This document shows, one piece after another, positions 1 through 7,958 of a stretch of 64,000 nucleotides of DNA. Source of the stretch: Acidobacteriota bacterium (GTDB taxonomy: Bacteria; Acidobacteriota; Terriglobia; Terriglobales; Acidobacteriaceae); contig JAJZME010000038.1 in NCBI GenBank assembly GCA_021803035.1, forward strand, positions 86,101 through 150,100, in the 5' to 3' direction. Under the pieces are notes generated by a model. That model was not told where the DNA came from, ran no database searches, and worked only from the letters and a program-made list of their open reading frames with translations. The position numbers and the translations under genes are program-made. The first letter of the stretch is position 1; the number at the start of each line of letters is the position of its first letter.

Positions 1-1
1 G

Positions 2-670
2 CCGCCAGAGTATATGCCCCGGCTGCGCGAGATTTGCGACCGGCACGGCGTGCTGCTGATCGACGATGAAGTGATGGCCGGATGGGGACGCACGGGAAAG
101 TGGTTCTGCGTGGAGCACTGGAACGTGAAGCCCGACATTCTGGTGACGGCCAAGGGGATTACGTCGGCTTATGTGCCGCTGGGGCTGTGCGCAACGACGA
201 AGAAGATTGCCGACTACTTCGAGGAGCACTACTTTTCGCACGGACACACCTACGAGGCGCATCCGCTTACGCTGGGGCCGGCCGTGGCGACCATCGAAGA
301 GATGCAGCGGCTGAAGCTGGTGGAGCGGGCCGCGGAACTGGAGCCTTATGTGCGCGGCAAGCTGGAGGCGCTGAAGGCGAAGCATCCGTCGGTTGGCGAC
401 GTGCGCGGGTTGGGCCTGTTTTTCGCCGTGGAGATTGTGAAGAACCGCGAGACCAAGCAACTGTTCAACACCATGCGCGACAAGGTGGAAGGCAAGCCGC
501 TGGTGGTGGACCAGATTGCCGGGAAGATGATGGCGCAGGGGGTTTCGATCCAGGCGTGGGTGAGCCACTTCGTGATTGCGCCGCCGCTGATCGTGACGAA
601 AGAAGAGCTGGACTTGGGGATTGCGGCACTGGACGAGCATCTGGCGATTGCGGATGCGCTGGTGGCGTAG
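2..670 (+). CDS. Class III (omega) aminotransferase, 5'-truncated by window edge
   Basis: The C-terminal half of a PLP-dependent fold-type I, class III aminotransferase; the reading frame is open to the left edge, so the start lies outside. The PLP-binding signature is visible: the Asp of LLIDDEV (binds the pyridine nitrogen), then the Schiff-base lysine in VTAKGIT about 30 residues later, then the FSHGHTYEAHP segment. The C-terminal small domain (GDVRGLGLFFAVEIV) is complete. It converges on a complete reductive pyrimidine-degradation operon, so a beta-alanine (or 3-aminoisobutyrate):pyruvate/2-oxoglutarate transaminase acting on the product of that pathway is the best guess. Substrate specificity is inferred from context only; GABA or another omega-amino acid is possible. 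Confidence 0.85.
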   Translation, partial: PPEYMPRLREICDRHGVLLIDDEVMAGWGRTGKWFCVEHWNVKPDILVTAKGITSAYVPLGLCATTKKIADYFEEHYFSHGHTYEAHPLTLGPAVATIEEMQRLKLVERAAELEPYVRGKLEALKAKHPSVGDVRGLGLFFAVEIVKNRETKQLFNTMRDKVEGKPLVVDQIAGKMMAQGVSIQAWVSHFVIAPPLIVTKEELDLGIAALDEHLAIADALVA

Positions 671-820
671 AGACAGCTTTCAGCTTTTAGCTCTCAGCTT
701 TCAGCCTTTCCGGCCCGGACCTTGATCAGTGATGGACCCAAGTTCCGCAGCTCTGATGCAGGCAGGTTTATTGCAGCCGTGCATCGCATTGTTCCAGCCG
801 ATGCAACTGAAAGCTGAGGG
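671..820. repeat. Short-repeat-rich intergenic region with a 12-bp inverted repeat
   Basis: Just after the aminotransferase stop the decamer AGCTTTCAGC occurs twice within about 30 bp, separated by related AGCTTTTAGC/AGCTCTCAGC units. CTCAGCTTTCAG at 693-704 is exactly inverted as CTGAAAGCTGAG at 807-818. Further right, GCAACGAGTCTGCG occurs twice (about 832-845 and 863-876). The region lies between convergent genes and has no credible ORF. It could fold as a bidirectional terminator or be a member of an intergenic repeat family; no T-run follows the stem. Confidence 0.5.
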
Positions 821-914
821 CCGCAGGGAAGGCAACGAGTCTGCGAGCCCGCAAGTGAGGGAAGCAACGAGTCTGCGCTTGGGCTGAGAAGGGCGGCGCG
901 TGTCTCGGCGGAGT

Positions 915-2309
915 TTACTTCCATGCGCCTCCGCGGGCCTCGCGGCGCAGGTAATTGCCGCGGCCCGGTTTGCCGATGAACTGGCCGGCTGAAACGATCT
1001 GCTCGCCGCGCGAGTAGACGTCGCGGGCGTTGCCGCGCACGCGGAAGCCCTCAAACATGGAGTAGTCGACGCGCATGTGGTGCGTGGCTGCGCTGATGGT
1101 GTACTCCTGGTTCGGGTCCCAAAGCACAACGTCGGCATCGCTGCCCACAGCCAGTACGCCCTTCTTTGGATACATGCCAAAGATGCGCGCGGGAGCCGTG
1201 GAAACCAACTGCACAAAACGGTTGACGGAAAAATTGCCCTCGTTTACGCCGTGATGATAGAGCAACTGCATGCGGTTTTCGATCCCCGGGCCGCCGTTGG
1301 GGATTTTGGTGAAGTCATCCTTGCCCATGGCTTTTTGATCGGCAAAGCAGAAGGGGCAATGATCGGTGGAAACCACCTGGAGCGTGTCCGTGCGCAGGCC
1401 AGCCCAGAGCTTGGCCTGATTGCCGCGCTCGCGCAGCGGCGGCGTGAAGACGTACTTTGCGCCCTCCCAGCCGGCGTTGGTCATGTTGTCGATGGAGAGC
1501 AGCAGATATTGCGGGCAGGTCTCGGCAAACGCCGGCAGGCCGCGATCGCGGGCTTCGCGCACTTCGTTGAGCGCATCCTCGCTGGAAAGATGGACGATGT
1601 AAATGGGCACGCCGGCCATCTCGGCCATGGCGATGGCGCGGTGCACAGCTTCGGCCTCGGCGCGCGTGGGCCGGGTCAGCGCGTGATAGATGGGCGCGGT
1701 TTTGCCTTCGGCCAGCGCCTGGCGCACGAGCACGTCGATGACCGAGCCGTTTTCGGCGTGCATGCAGATGATTGCGCCGTTTTTGGCCGTCTGCCGCAGG
1801 GCCTTGAAGATGGTGGCGTCGTCGGCCATCAGGACGCCGGGGTAGGCCATGAAGAGCTTGAAGCTGGCCACGCCTTCGCGCACCATTTCGTCCATGTCTT
1901 CCAGGCCGGCATCGGGCAGGTCGGTGACGATCATGTGCAGGCCGTAGTCGATGCAGGCTTTGCCTTCGGCTTTTTTCCACCAGGTGTCGAGCGCGGTGCG
2001 CATTTTGGCGCCACGGCTCTGGATGGCGAAGTCGACAATGGTTGTGGTCCCGCCGATGGCCGCGGCGCGTGTGCCGGTTTCGAAGTCGTCGGAGGCAGTG
2101 GTGCCGCCGAAGGGCATGTCGAGATGGGTGTGCGCGTCGATGCCGCCGGGCAGGACGAGCAGGCCGGTCGCATCGACGACCTTGTCGGCTGCGCTGGGCG
2201 GAATGCCGGCGCGGATTTCCTTGATGACGGCGCCTTCGATGAGCAGATCGGCTTTGACGGTGGAGTCGGCGTTGACGATGGTTCCGTTTTGAATGAGGAC
2301 AGATGACAT
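915..2309 (-). CDS. hydA: Dihydropyrimidinase (D-hydantoinase family)
   Basis: 464 residues, the usual length for cyclic amidohydrolases of this family. It hydrolyses 5,6-dihydrouracil/dihydrothymine to N-carbamoyl-beta-amino acids in the cytosol. Metal-site residues are visible: DAHTHLDMPFGG (first His pair), the lysine expected to be carbamylated in VASFKLFMAYPG, and the Asp of STDHCPF. The N-terminus (MSSVLIQNGTIVNADS) is the typical beta-sandwich start, so the ATG at 2309 is accepted. It is the last gene of the operon beta-ureidopropionase-preT-preA-hydA and starts 6 bp after preA ends. Related hydantoinases share the fold; the neighbours decide for dihydropyrimidinase. Confidence 0.95.
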   Translation of the reverse strand: MSSVLIQNGTIVNADSTVKADLLIEGAVIKEIRAGIPPSAADKVVDATGLLVLPGGIDAHTHLDMPFGGTTASDDFETGTRAAAIGGTTTIVDFAIQSRGAKMRTALDTWWKKAEGKACIDYGLHMIVTDLPDAGLEDMDEMVREGVASFKLFMAYPGVLMADDATIFKALRQTAKNGAIICMHAENGSVIDVLVRQALAEGKTAPIYHALTRPTRAEAEAVHRAIAMAEMAGVPIYIVHLSSEDALNEVREARDRGLPAFAETCPQYLLLSIDNMTNAGWEGAKYVFTPPLRERGNQAKLWAGLRTDTLQVVSTDHCPFCFADQKAMGKDDFTKIPNGGPGIENRMQLLYHHGVNEGNFSVNRFVQLVSTAPARIFGMYPKKGVLAVGSDADVVLWDPNQEYTISAATHHMRVDYSMFEGFRVRGNARDVYSRGEQIVSAGQFIGKPGRGNYLRREARGGAWK

Positions 2310-2315
2310 GATCTT

Positions 2316-3743
2316 TTACCTCGCTTGCGGCTGTGGCTGGGTTATGCATGCTGCGCTGTGTGTGCGCTGGTCCCACGTTTCCGGCGCGACGCCCTGGTCG
2401 ACGCGGACCATGGTGATGCAATTGTCCACCGGGCAGACCAGCGAGCAGAGGTTGCAGCCCACGCATTCGGTCTCGTCCACGCGCGGAATGCGGCCGAGCG
2501 GCGTGGGATACGGGCCTTGCCCATCTGCCGCGGCTGCGCGTTCCTTGCGCGTCACCGGCGTTTCGGCAATGGATGCGCGGCTGCGCGCTTCCCGTTCCGC
2601 GGGGATCGGATGGCGCTCCACGGGCCCGTCAACCGGGCCGGAGATGCGGTCGAGATGGATGCACTGGTGCGCGCCATCCCAGCAGGCGATGTGGCAGAGG
2701 TCGCAGCCGATGCACTTCTGCTCGTCGATGTGGGCCACGATCTTGTAGTTCAGGTTCAGGTGCTTCCACTCGGTAACGCGCTTGAGGGAGAGGCCTCGAA
2801 AATCTTCGAGCTGGCTGAAGCCCTTCGCACGCATCCAGTTGTCGAGGCCCTCGGCCATGTCCTCCACAATGCGATAGCCGTAGTGCATGACAGCTGTGCA
2901 GACCTGCACGGCGCCGCAGCCGAGGAGCATGAACTCCGCCACGTCGCGCCAGGCGCCGATGCCGCCGATGCCGGCGAGGGGCAGTGCCGATTCGGGATCG
3001 GACATGATCTGCTGCACCATGTTCAGCGCGATGGGCTTGACGGCCGGGCCGCAATAGCCGCTGTGCGAGCTTTTGCCGTCTACGTTGGGGCGGGGGATGA
3101 AGGTGTCGAGGTCGATGCCGGTGATGGAATTGATGGTGTTAATGGCCGACAGGCCATCGGCGCCGCCGCGCTTGGCCGCGCGCGCCACGGTGCGAATGTC
3201 GGAGATGTTGGGCGTGAGCTTGACGAGCACCGGCGTGCGCGCTTTCTCCTTCACCCATGCGGTGATCATCTCGGCGTACTCGGGCACCTGGCCCACGGCC
3301 GAGCCCATGCCGCGCTCGCTCATGCCGTGCGGACAGCCGAAGTTCAGCTCCAGGCCGTCCGCGCCCGCATCTTCGGCGCGGGCCACGATCTCGTGCCACG
3401 CCTCGCGGTTCGAGGCGACCATGAGCGATGCGATCACGACATGCTTGGGATAGCGTTTCTTGACCTCTGCCATCTCGGCCAGATTCACTTCCACCGTGCG
3501 GTCGCTGATCAGCTCGATGTTGCTGAAGCCGACGATGCGCTGGCCCTGCCAATCGACGGACGAATAACGCGAGGCTGTGTTAACCACGGGCTCGCCGATG
3601 GTCTTCCAGACGGCGCCGCCCCAGCCGGCGTCGAAGGCGCGCATGATCATCTCGCCGGTGTTGGTGGGAGGCCCGGAAGCGAGCCAGAAGGGGTTGGGCG
3701 CGTTGATGGCGCCGGCAAAGTTGCGAACACTGAGATCAGGCAT
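2316..3743 (-). CDS. preA: NAD-dependent dihydropyrimidine dehydrogenase, FMN/Fe-S subunit PreA
   Basis: About 475 residues. The dihydroorotate-dehydrogenase-like TIM barrel (FMN site, FWLASGPPTNTGE near the start, LNFGCPHGM carrying the catalytic Cys) is followed by a C-terminal ferredoxin domain with two 4Fe-4S motifs, CIGCDLCHIAC and CVGCNLCSLVCPVD. With PreT it reduces uracil/thymine using NADH. The frame extends 10 codons further upstream, but the ATG at 3743 gives the canonical MPDLSVRNF start and overlaps the preT end by 8 bp, which fits translational coupling. There is a long linker between the two Fe-S clusters. Confidence 0.95.
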   Translation of the reverse strand: MPDLSVRNFAGAINAPNPFWLASGPPTNTGEMIMRAFDAGWGGAVWKTIGEPVVNTASRYSSVDWQGQRIVGFSNIELISDRTVEVNLAEMAEVKKRYPKHVVIASLMVASNREAWHEIVARAEDAGADGLELNFGCPHGMSERGMGSAVGQVPEYAEMITAWVKEKARTPVLVKLTPNISDIRTVARAAKRGGADGLSAINTINSITGIDLDTFIPRPNVDGKSSHSGYCGPAVKPIALNMVQQIMSDPESALPLAGIGGIGAWRDVAEFMLLGCGAVQVCTAVMHYGYRIVEDMAEGLDNWMRAKGFSQLEDFRGLSLKRVTEWKHLNLNYKIVAHIDEQKCIGCDLCHIACWDGAHQCIHLDRISGPVDGPVERHPIPAEREARSRASIAETPVTRKERAAAADGQGPYPTPLGRIPRVDETECVGCNLCSLVCPVDNCITMVRVDQGVAPETWDQRTHSAACITQPQPQAR

Positions 3744-5064
3744 TTGCAGCCTCCGTGGTTTTGAGGATTGCAAGCGCGGCTCGCTTGCCGCCGGCTACAG
3801 CATCCACCACCTCGCGGCCGCCATTGACGCAGTCGCCGGCGGCAAAGTAGCGCGGGTTGCCGGTTCGGCCGGTGGCGAGATCGGCCACGATGCGTCCGTC
3901 GCGCACCTCGACGTGGCGCAGTTCCTGGATGAGCCGGGTGAGCGGCGACTGACCGATGGCCGGTACCAACATATCGCAGTCGATGGTGTATTGCGAGTCG
4001 GGAATGGGCGCCAGCTTGCCTTCAGCGGGGCGCACCTGCACGGTATCGAGCAGCAGGCGATGGCGTTCGCCGGGACGCACGGCGACGGGCTGCCTGTGCC
4101 AGAGGAATTGGACACCTTCCTGCTTGGCGTGTTCGTACTCGAAGTCGAAGGCGGACATGTCGTTTTCGCTGCGGCGATAGAGCAGGTAAACGGTGCTGGC
4201 GCCCAGGCGGCGCGCGGCGTTGGCGGCGTCGATGGCGGTATTGCCCGCGCCCACCACGACGACGGTTCCATGCGCCTCGCGGAGGTGGCCGTGTTTGTAG
4301 GCGGCAATAAGCTCGAGGGCGTTCATCACGCCGTCTGAGTCTTCGCCGGGAATGCCGAGCCGTTGCATGGCGCCAAGGCCGAGGCCCAGGAAGATGTAGT
4401 CGAACTCCGCCTCCAGCGCTTCAAGAGCGGATGCGGAATCGACGTTGACGCCGAAGCGGAAGTCGATGCCCATGCGGCGGATCATCTCCACTTCGCGCAG
4501 GCTGTCGGCGGTGCGCAGCTTGTATTCGGCCACGCCGTAGGTGTTCAGCCCGCCGGGCAGCGCCCGGCGTTCCAGAATGGTGGCCTGCGCGCCCTGGCGG
4601 CGCAATTCGGCCGCGCAGGCCAGCGATGCGGGCCCGCCACCGATGCAGGCCACGCGCAAGGCGCGCGAAGCGGCCGGCGCGGCCGGCGGTACTTCGCCGG
4701 AAGCGTAGAAGGCGTCCATTGCGTGCCGCTGCAAGAGCGCGATCTGGATGGGCTTGCGGTTGTAGCGGTGCATGACGCAGGAGCCTTCGCAGAGCACGTC
4801 GACGGGACAAACGCGGGCGCAGCTTGCGCCCAGGATGTTGGCGTCGAGAATGCGCAACGCCGAGCCGCGCAGATTGCCGGAAGCAATGCGCTTGATGAAG
4901 CCGGGCACGTCAATGTGCGTGGGGCAGGAGGCGGTGCAGGGCGCATCGAAACAGTGGAGGCAGCGGTCGGCTTCGATGGCCGCGGCCTGCGCCGTCAGCG
5001 GTGGTTTCAACTCGCCGAAGCGAGCCTGGATATGCGGATCGCCGGAAATAGTGGCCGTGCTCAT
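3736..5064 (-). CDS. preT: Dihydropyrimidine dehydrogenase, NAD(P)/FAD subunit PreT
   Basis: 442 residues, a GltB-small-subunit-like oxidoreductase. The N-terminal Fe-S domain shows CLHCFDAPCTASCP and CARVCPVDVLCEGSC. The FAD Rossmann motif (CIGGGPASLACAAELRR, about residue 139) and the NAD(P) motif (VVGAGNTAIDAANAARR, about 269) follow, and AAGDCVNGG near the C-terminus is the FAD-closing motif. It passes electrons from NADH through FAD and Fe-S clusters to PreA. The ATG at 5064 gives the expected N-terminus. It is the second gene of the operon, about 120 bp after the amidohydrolase and overlapping preA. Confidence 0.95.
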   Translation of the reverse strand: MSTATISGDPHIQARFGELKPPLTAQAAAIEADRCLHCFDAPCTASCPTHIDVPGFIKRIASGNLRGSALRILDANILGASCARVCPVDVLCEGSCVMHRYNRKPIQIALLQRHAMDAFYASGEVPPAAPAASRALRVACIGGGPASLACAAELRRQGAQATILERRALPGGLNTYGVAEYKLRTADSLREVEMIRRMGIDFRFGVNVDSASALEALEAEFDYIFLGLGLGAMQRLGIPGEDSDGVMNALELIAAYKHGHLREAHGTVVVVGAGNTAIDAANAARRLGASTVYLLYRRSENDMSAFDFEYEHAKQEGVQFLWHRQPVAVRPGERHRLLLDTVQVRPAEGKLAPIPDSQYTIDCDMLVPAIGQSPLTRLIQELRHVEVRDGRIVADLATGRTGNPRYFAAGDCVNGGREVVDAVAGGKRAALAILKTTEAANA

Positions 5065-5186
5065 GCAAACCTCTTGTTGCGGTTGATCCTCGCAACGGCT
5101 GAATAAGATGTGCCTTCAAGCGCATCCGCCGCGGCAAATGCGCTCAGGATAACAAGTCAAGTGCGTCTGGCCAGTGCGCCGTCGCA

Positions 5187-6056
5187 CTAGGAAGCGACCA
5201 GGGGCCCATAGAGATCGGGCCGGCGGTCGCGGAAAAACTGCCAGGTGCGGCGCACATCGGCAATCTCATCCAGATTCAGGTCCGCGGTCAGCACTTCGTC
5301 CTTGTCGCGCGAGGCCTGGGCGATGATCTGGCCGCGGGGATTGGCAAAGTAGCTGGAGCCGTAAAACTCGCCGATGTTCCAGGGCGCTTCCGTGCCGACG
5401 CGGTTGATGGCGGCGATGAAGTAGCCATTGGCCGCGGCGTGGGCGGGTTGCTCCAGCTTCCACAGGTACTCGCTTAAGCCGGCTACCGTGGCCGATGGAT
5501 TGAAGACAATCTCCGCGCCGTTCAGCCCCAGGCAGCGCGCGCCCTCGGGAAAATGCCGGTCGTAGCAGATATAGACGCCGATCTTCGCAAAGCCCAGATC
5601 GAAGACGGGATAGCCCAGATTGCCAGGACGGAAGTAGAACTTTTCCCAGAAGCCGGGCGCCACATGCGGAATGTGCGTCTTGCGGTACTTGCCCAGAAAC
5701 GAGCCGTCGTTGTGAATCACGGCGGCCGTGTTGTAGAAGATGCCTTCCTGCTCCACTTCATACACGGGCACAATCATGGCGATGCGCAGCTCTTTGGCCA
5801 GCGATTGCATGAGGCTGACGGTGGGACCGCCGGGCACCGGCTCGGTGGCCTCATACCATTTGACCGACTGCTCGGCGCAAAAATAGGGGCCGTTGAAGAT
5901 CTCCTGCAGGCAGACGATCTGGGCTCCTTCGGCGGCTGCGTGACGGATCAGGCTAAGGTGCTTTTCGATCATGGCCTGCTTTTGCGCCGCCAGTGGCTCG
6001 GTGGCGGGGATGGCATTGGAGGCCTGAACAATAGAACATCGGACGATGCGAGGCAT
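5187..6056 (-). CDS. Beta-ureidopropionase / N-carbamoyl-amidohydrolase (nitrilase superfamily)
   Basis: 289 residues, typical of carbon-nitrogen hydrolases. The Glu-Lys-Cys triad is present: Glu in CLQEIFNGPYF, Lys in KYRKTHIPH, Cys in VYICYDRHFPE. It releases beta-alanine or 3-aminoisobutyrate plus CO2 and ammonia from the carbamoyl product of dihydropyrimidinase. It is the first gene of the four-gene operon. By sequence alone N-carbamoylputrescine amidase (AguB-like) is the alternative; the preT-preA-hydA neighbours favour beta-ureidopropionase. Confidence 0.9.
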   Translation of the reverse strand: MPRIVRCSIVQASNAIPATEPLAAQKQAMIEKHLSLIRHAAAEGAQIVCLQEIFNGPYFCAEQSVKWYEATEPVPGGPTVSLMQSLAKELRIAMIVPVYEVEQEGIFYNTAAVIHNDGSFLGKYRKTHIPHVAPGFWEKFYFRPGNLGYPVFDLGFAKIGVYICYDRHFPEGARCLGLNGAEIVFNPSATVAGLSEYLWKLEQPAHAAANGYFIAAINRVGTEAPWNIGEFYGSSYFANPRGQIIAQASRDKDEVLTADLNLDEIADVRRTWQFFRDRRPDLYGPLVAS

Positions 6057-6364
6057 AGCGCGCTCACTCCAATTGGCAAGATTGTGATTAAGTCTTCGAA
6101 AGTACTAAAAACGAGCAGGATCTGCAACGATTTTATTTTGCGGTTGACTTGCGGCCGCCCGCAATCGTCGCCGGAGGAGATCGCCATTTTCGCGTCCGGG
6201 CCGGTGGCGCGGGCTGCTTTACGCAGGACTCGCCGGGAAAAAGCCGGGTTGGCTTGATTGTATTGAGGAGCGGATCAGAGCTGGCGATTGCCGGCCGTAT
6301 CGCAGGGCAGCGCCGGTATGGATGGATGAAATGCCGCGCGCCATCGGACTGCGGAAAGATGGTT
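6057..6364. promoter_or_regulatory. Upstream region of the pyrimidine-catabolic operon
   Basis: About 300 bp with no credible gene. The AT-richest part (6085-6140) lies directly upstream of the operon start and must carry its promoter on the minus strand. It contains a TTCGAA-centred sequence (AGTACTTTCGAAGACT on the minus strand, about 6095-6110) that could be a regulator site, but it is an imperfect palindrome. No regulator gene of the GntR/TetR type stands beside the operon. The exact promoter cannot be fixed by eye. Confidence 0.3.
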
Positions 6365-6736
6365 CTATCCCCGCAGCCGCGTCAGCAAATCCTGCGGATG
6401 GACCGGCTTGGCCAGAATTTCGAATTCATACCCCTGCTTGCGTGCTTTTTCAAGCAGGTCAGCCGTGGCGGCCTGCCCGGAAAACAGCAGGATCTTGATG
6501 GCGGGCAGGAGGGCGCGAATGCGGATGGCCGCGTCGATGCCGTTCAGGTCGGCCATGATGACATCGGAGATGAGCATGTCCGGCTTGAAGGCGGGGGCAA
6601 GTTCTAGGGCTTTTTCGCCGGAGTAAACGGCGCGGGCGTCAAAGCCGCTCTGGTTGAGGATCATGGCCAGGGTATCGGCGATTACACGCTCGTCGTCGGC
6701 CACCAGAACTCTGGGTTTAGATGTCCCTTCGGGCAT
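6365..6736 (-). CDS. Stand-alone response-regulator receiver protein (CheY-like)
   Basis: About 123 residues from the ATG at 6736; a longer in-frame start at 6778 adds only a low-complexity tail. A single REC domain is visible: acidic pair in LVADDERV (residues 14-15), phosphoacceptor Asp in LISDVIM (about 58), switch Ser in LLFSGQ and the conserved Lys in ILAKPVHP. No output domain is present, so it acts through protein contacts or as a phosphorelay intermediate. No histidine kinase is encoded nearby. Confidence 0.85.
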   Translation of the reverse strand: MPEGTSKPRVLVADDERVIADTLAMILNQSGFDARAVYSGEKALELAPAFKPDMLISDVIMADLNGIDAAIRIRALLPAIKILLFSGQAATADLLEKARKQGYEFEILAKPVHPQDLLTRLRG

Positions 6737-6899
6737 ACGCTCCTTGACGCTCGACCGTGCCGCTCCATGGCAGCGCAAGTCTCAGAATCAGCACGCCGTA
6801 GCTTGATTCGGGTAGGCAGGGTTGCGCTTCCCTCGCTGGCGCTTATCCATAATGATACGCTCTGCTTCGGCGATGTGAGGTGTGAATAGACCCTTTCTG

Positions 6900-7532
6900 C
6901 AGGGCCGGCGCATATAAATTTCTGGCATCCAGGTAGCTATATGCAGATCGGGAGTCGATTGGCTCCGATAAGGACATGGACAGTCCCTTGGAGTATTTTG
7001 CACGTTTAACCGATCCCCGGATCGAGCGGAACCGGGAGCATCTGCTAGAAGGAATTCTTTTGATAGCCGTCGCGGTCGACGAAGAGATCGATTGTGGCCA
7101 CGGCCGCGTGCAACGCCGCCGCTGCGCGGTGGTGAGCGATCTGACGCTGCTGGCGACTGGAAAGGGCTGCGCGCGCTGGTGCGTATTGAGGCCGAACGGT
7201 TCCACAAAGCCACTGGTAAAACCGAGCGGGAAACGCGCTACTACATCAGCAGCCTGGCTCCCGACGTCCCGCGGCTCAATCAACTCGTCCGTCAGCACTG
7301 GGGCATCGAGAACAAGCTGCATTGGGTTCTGGACGTGGCCTTCGGCGAGGACCAGAGCCGCAAACGCGCCGGAAACGCCGCCCAAAACTTCTCTCTGCTC
7401 AATCGCATCGTCCTCAATCTGCTGAAACAGGAAACAACCCTCAAGCGCGGCATCAAGGGAAAACGCCTCAAAGCCGCATGGGATCCTGCGTACCTGCTGA
7501 AATTACTGGGAATCTGATATGCGTCGGCCCTG
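6900..7532 (+). mobile_element. Internally deleted ISAs1-type insertion sequence with both terminal inverted repeats
   Basis: The ends are near-perfect inverted repeats: CAGGGCCGGCGCATAT at 6900-6915 and, read on the minus strand, CAGGGCCGACGCATAT at 7517-7532 (15 of 16 identical). Inside lies a broken transposase. At 633 bp the element is about half the usual length of ISAs1-family elements (established knowledge: roughly 1.2-1.4 kb). No clear target-site duplication could be matched in the flanking 10 bp, so the insertion is old or the flanks have been rearranged. Confidence 0.8.
6976..7517 (+). pseudogene. ISAs1-family transposase remnant (internal deletion plus frameshift)
   Basis: The first about 37 codons (YFARLTDPRIERNREHLLEG, ILLIAV) match the start of the ISAs1/DDE_Tnp_1-associated domain. 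Sequence then jumps to the late HGRVQRRRCAVVSDL motif, so most of the catalytic DDE core is missing. Near 7150 the frame shifts: homology continues in another frame as DWKGLRALVRIEAERF, RETRYYISSL and HWGIENKLHWVLDVAFGED, ending at the TGA at 7517 inside the right terminal repeat. It cannot encode active transposase; a full-length copy elsewhere would have to supply it in trans. Confidence 0.85.
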
Positions 7533-7843
7533 TGATAGCGGCCCTTTTGCCGATAATTTCGCCGTTTCGTTCATACTGTTCTTATATCCGTAAAACCTGC
7601 GCATCATCACTGCGCCACCAGCGAGCGACAGCATGAACACGTCCATCGAATTCGTCCCGCCAACCACTCACGAGCCAGCCTCAAAGAACCTTGTGCGCGA
7701 AATTGTGAACGCGCACCCCCCCCTCAAAATATTTTTCTTTTCCATAGATTTTTTGCAGTTAATTTCGTTTCCAGCGAAAAACGCAGATCTGCGCAGCCGC
7801 ATTTCCCGCATTGCAGTACGCGCAAGCCAGGACTTTGGCAGCT

Positions 7844-7877
7844 ATATGTGTCCGCTGGAGATATGTGTCCACTGGAG
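7844..7877. repeat. Tandem 17-bp repeat downstream of murA
   Basis: ATATGTGTCCGCTGGAG (7844-7860) is followed without a gap by ATATGTGTCCACTGGAG (7861-7877), one mismatch in 17. The surrounding 7533-7958 stretch, between the IS remnant and the murA stop, holds no credible gene. It also contains a short perfect hairpin CCCCGG-TGAAG-CCGGGG near 7910-7926, with no T-run. The TGTCCACTGGAG-like unit could be a trace of another mobile-element end; not established. Confidence 0.5.
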
Positions 7878-7958
7878 TGGAAAGCCAGCTTCTGGAGCCG
7901 GACCGCGCTCCCCGGTGAAGCCGGGGCTCTCCCATGGGCTAATAGCTGCTTTTGAGAA

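Noticed and set aside
1077..2306. 409-codon open frame antisense to dihydropyrimidinase
   Set aside because: Gly/Ala/His/Asp-rich translation typical of the complement of a GC-rich gene; no family similarity, no ribosome-binding site.
5115..5145. AGCGCAT/ATGCGCT hairpin between preT and the amidohydrolase gene as an attenuator
   Set aside because: Only a 7-bp stem, no T-run and no leader peptide; a GC-rich genome gives many such stems by chance.
6890..7542. Target-site duplication around the ISAs1 remnant
   Set aside because: The 10 bp next to each end do not match; no duplication could be claimed.
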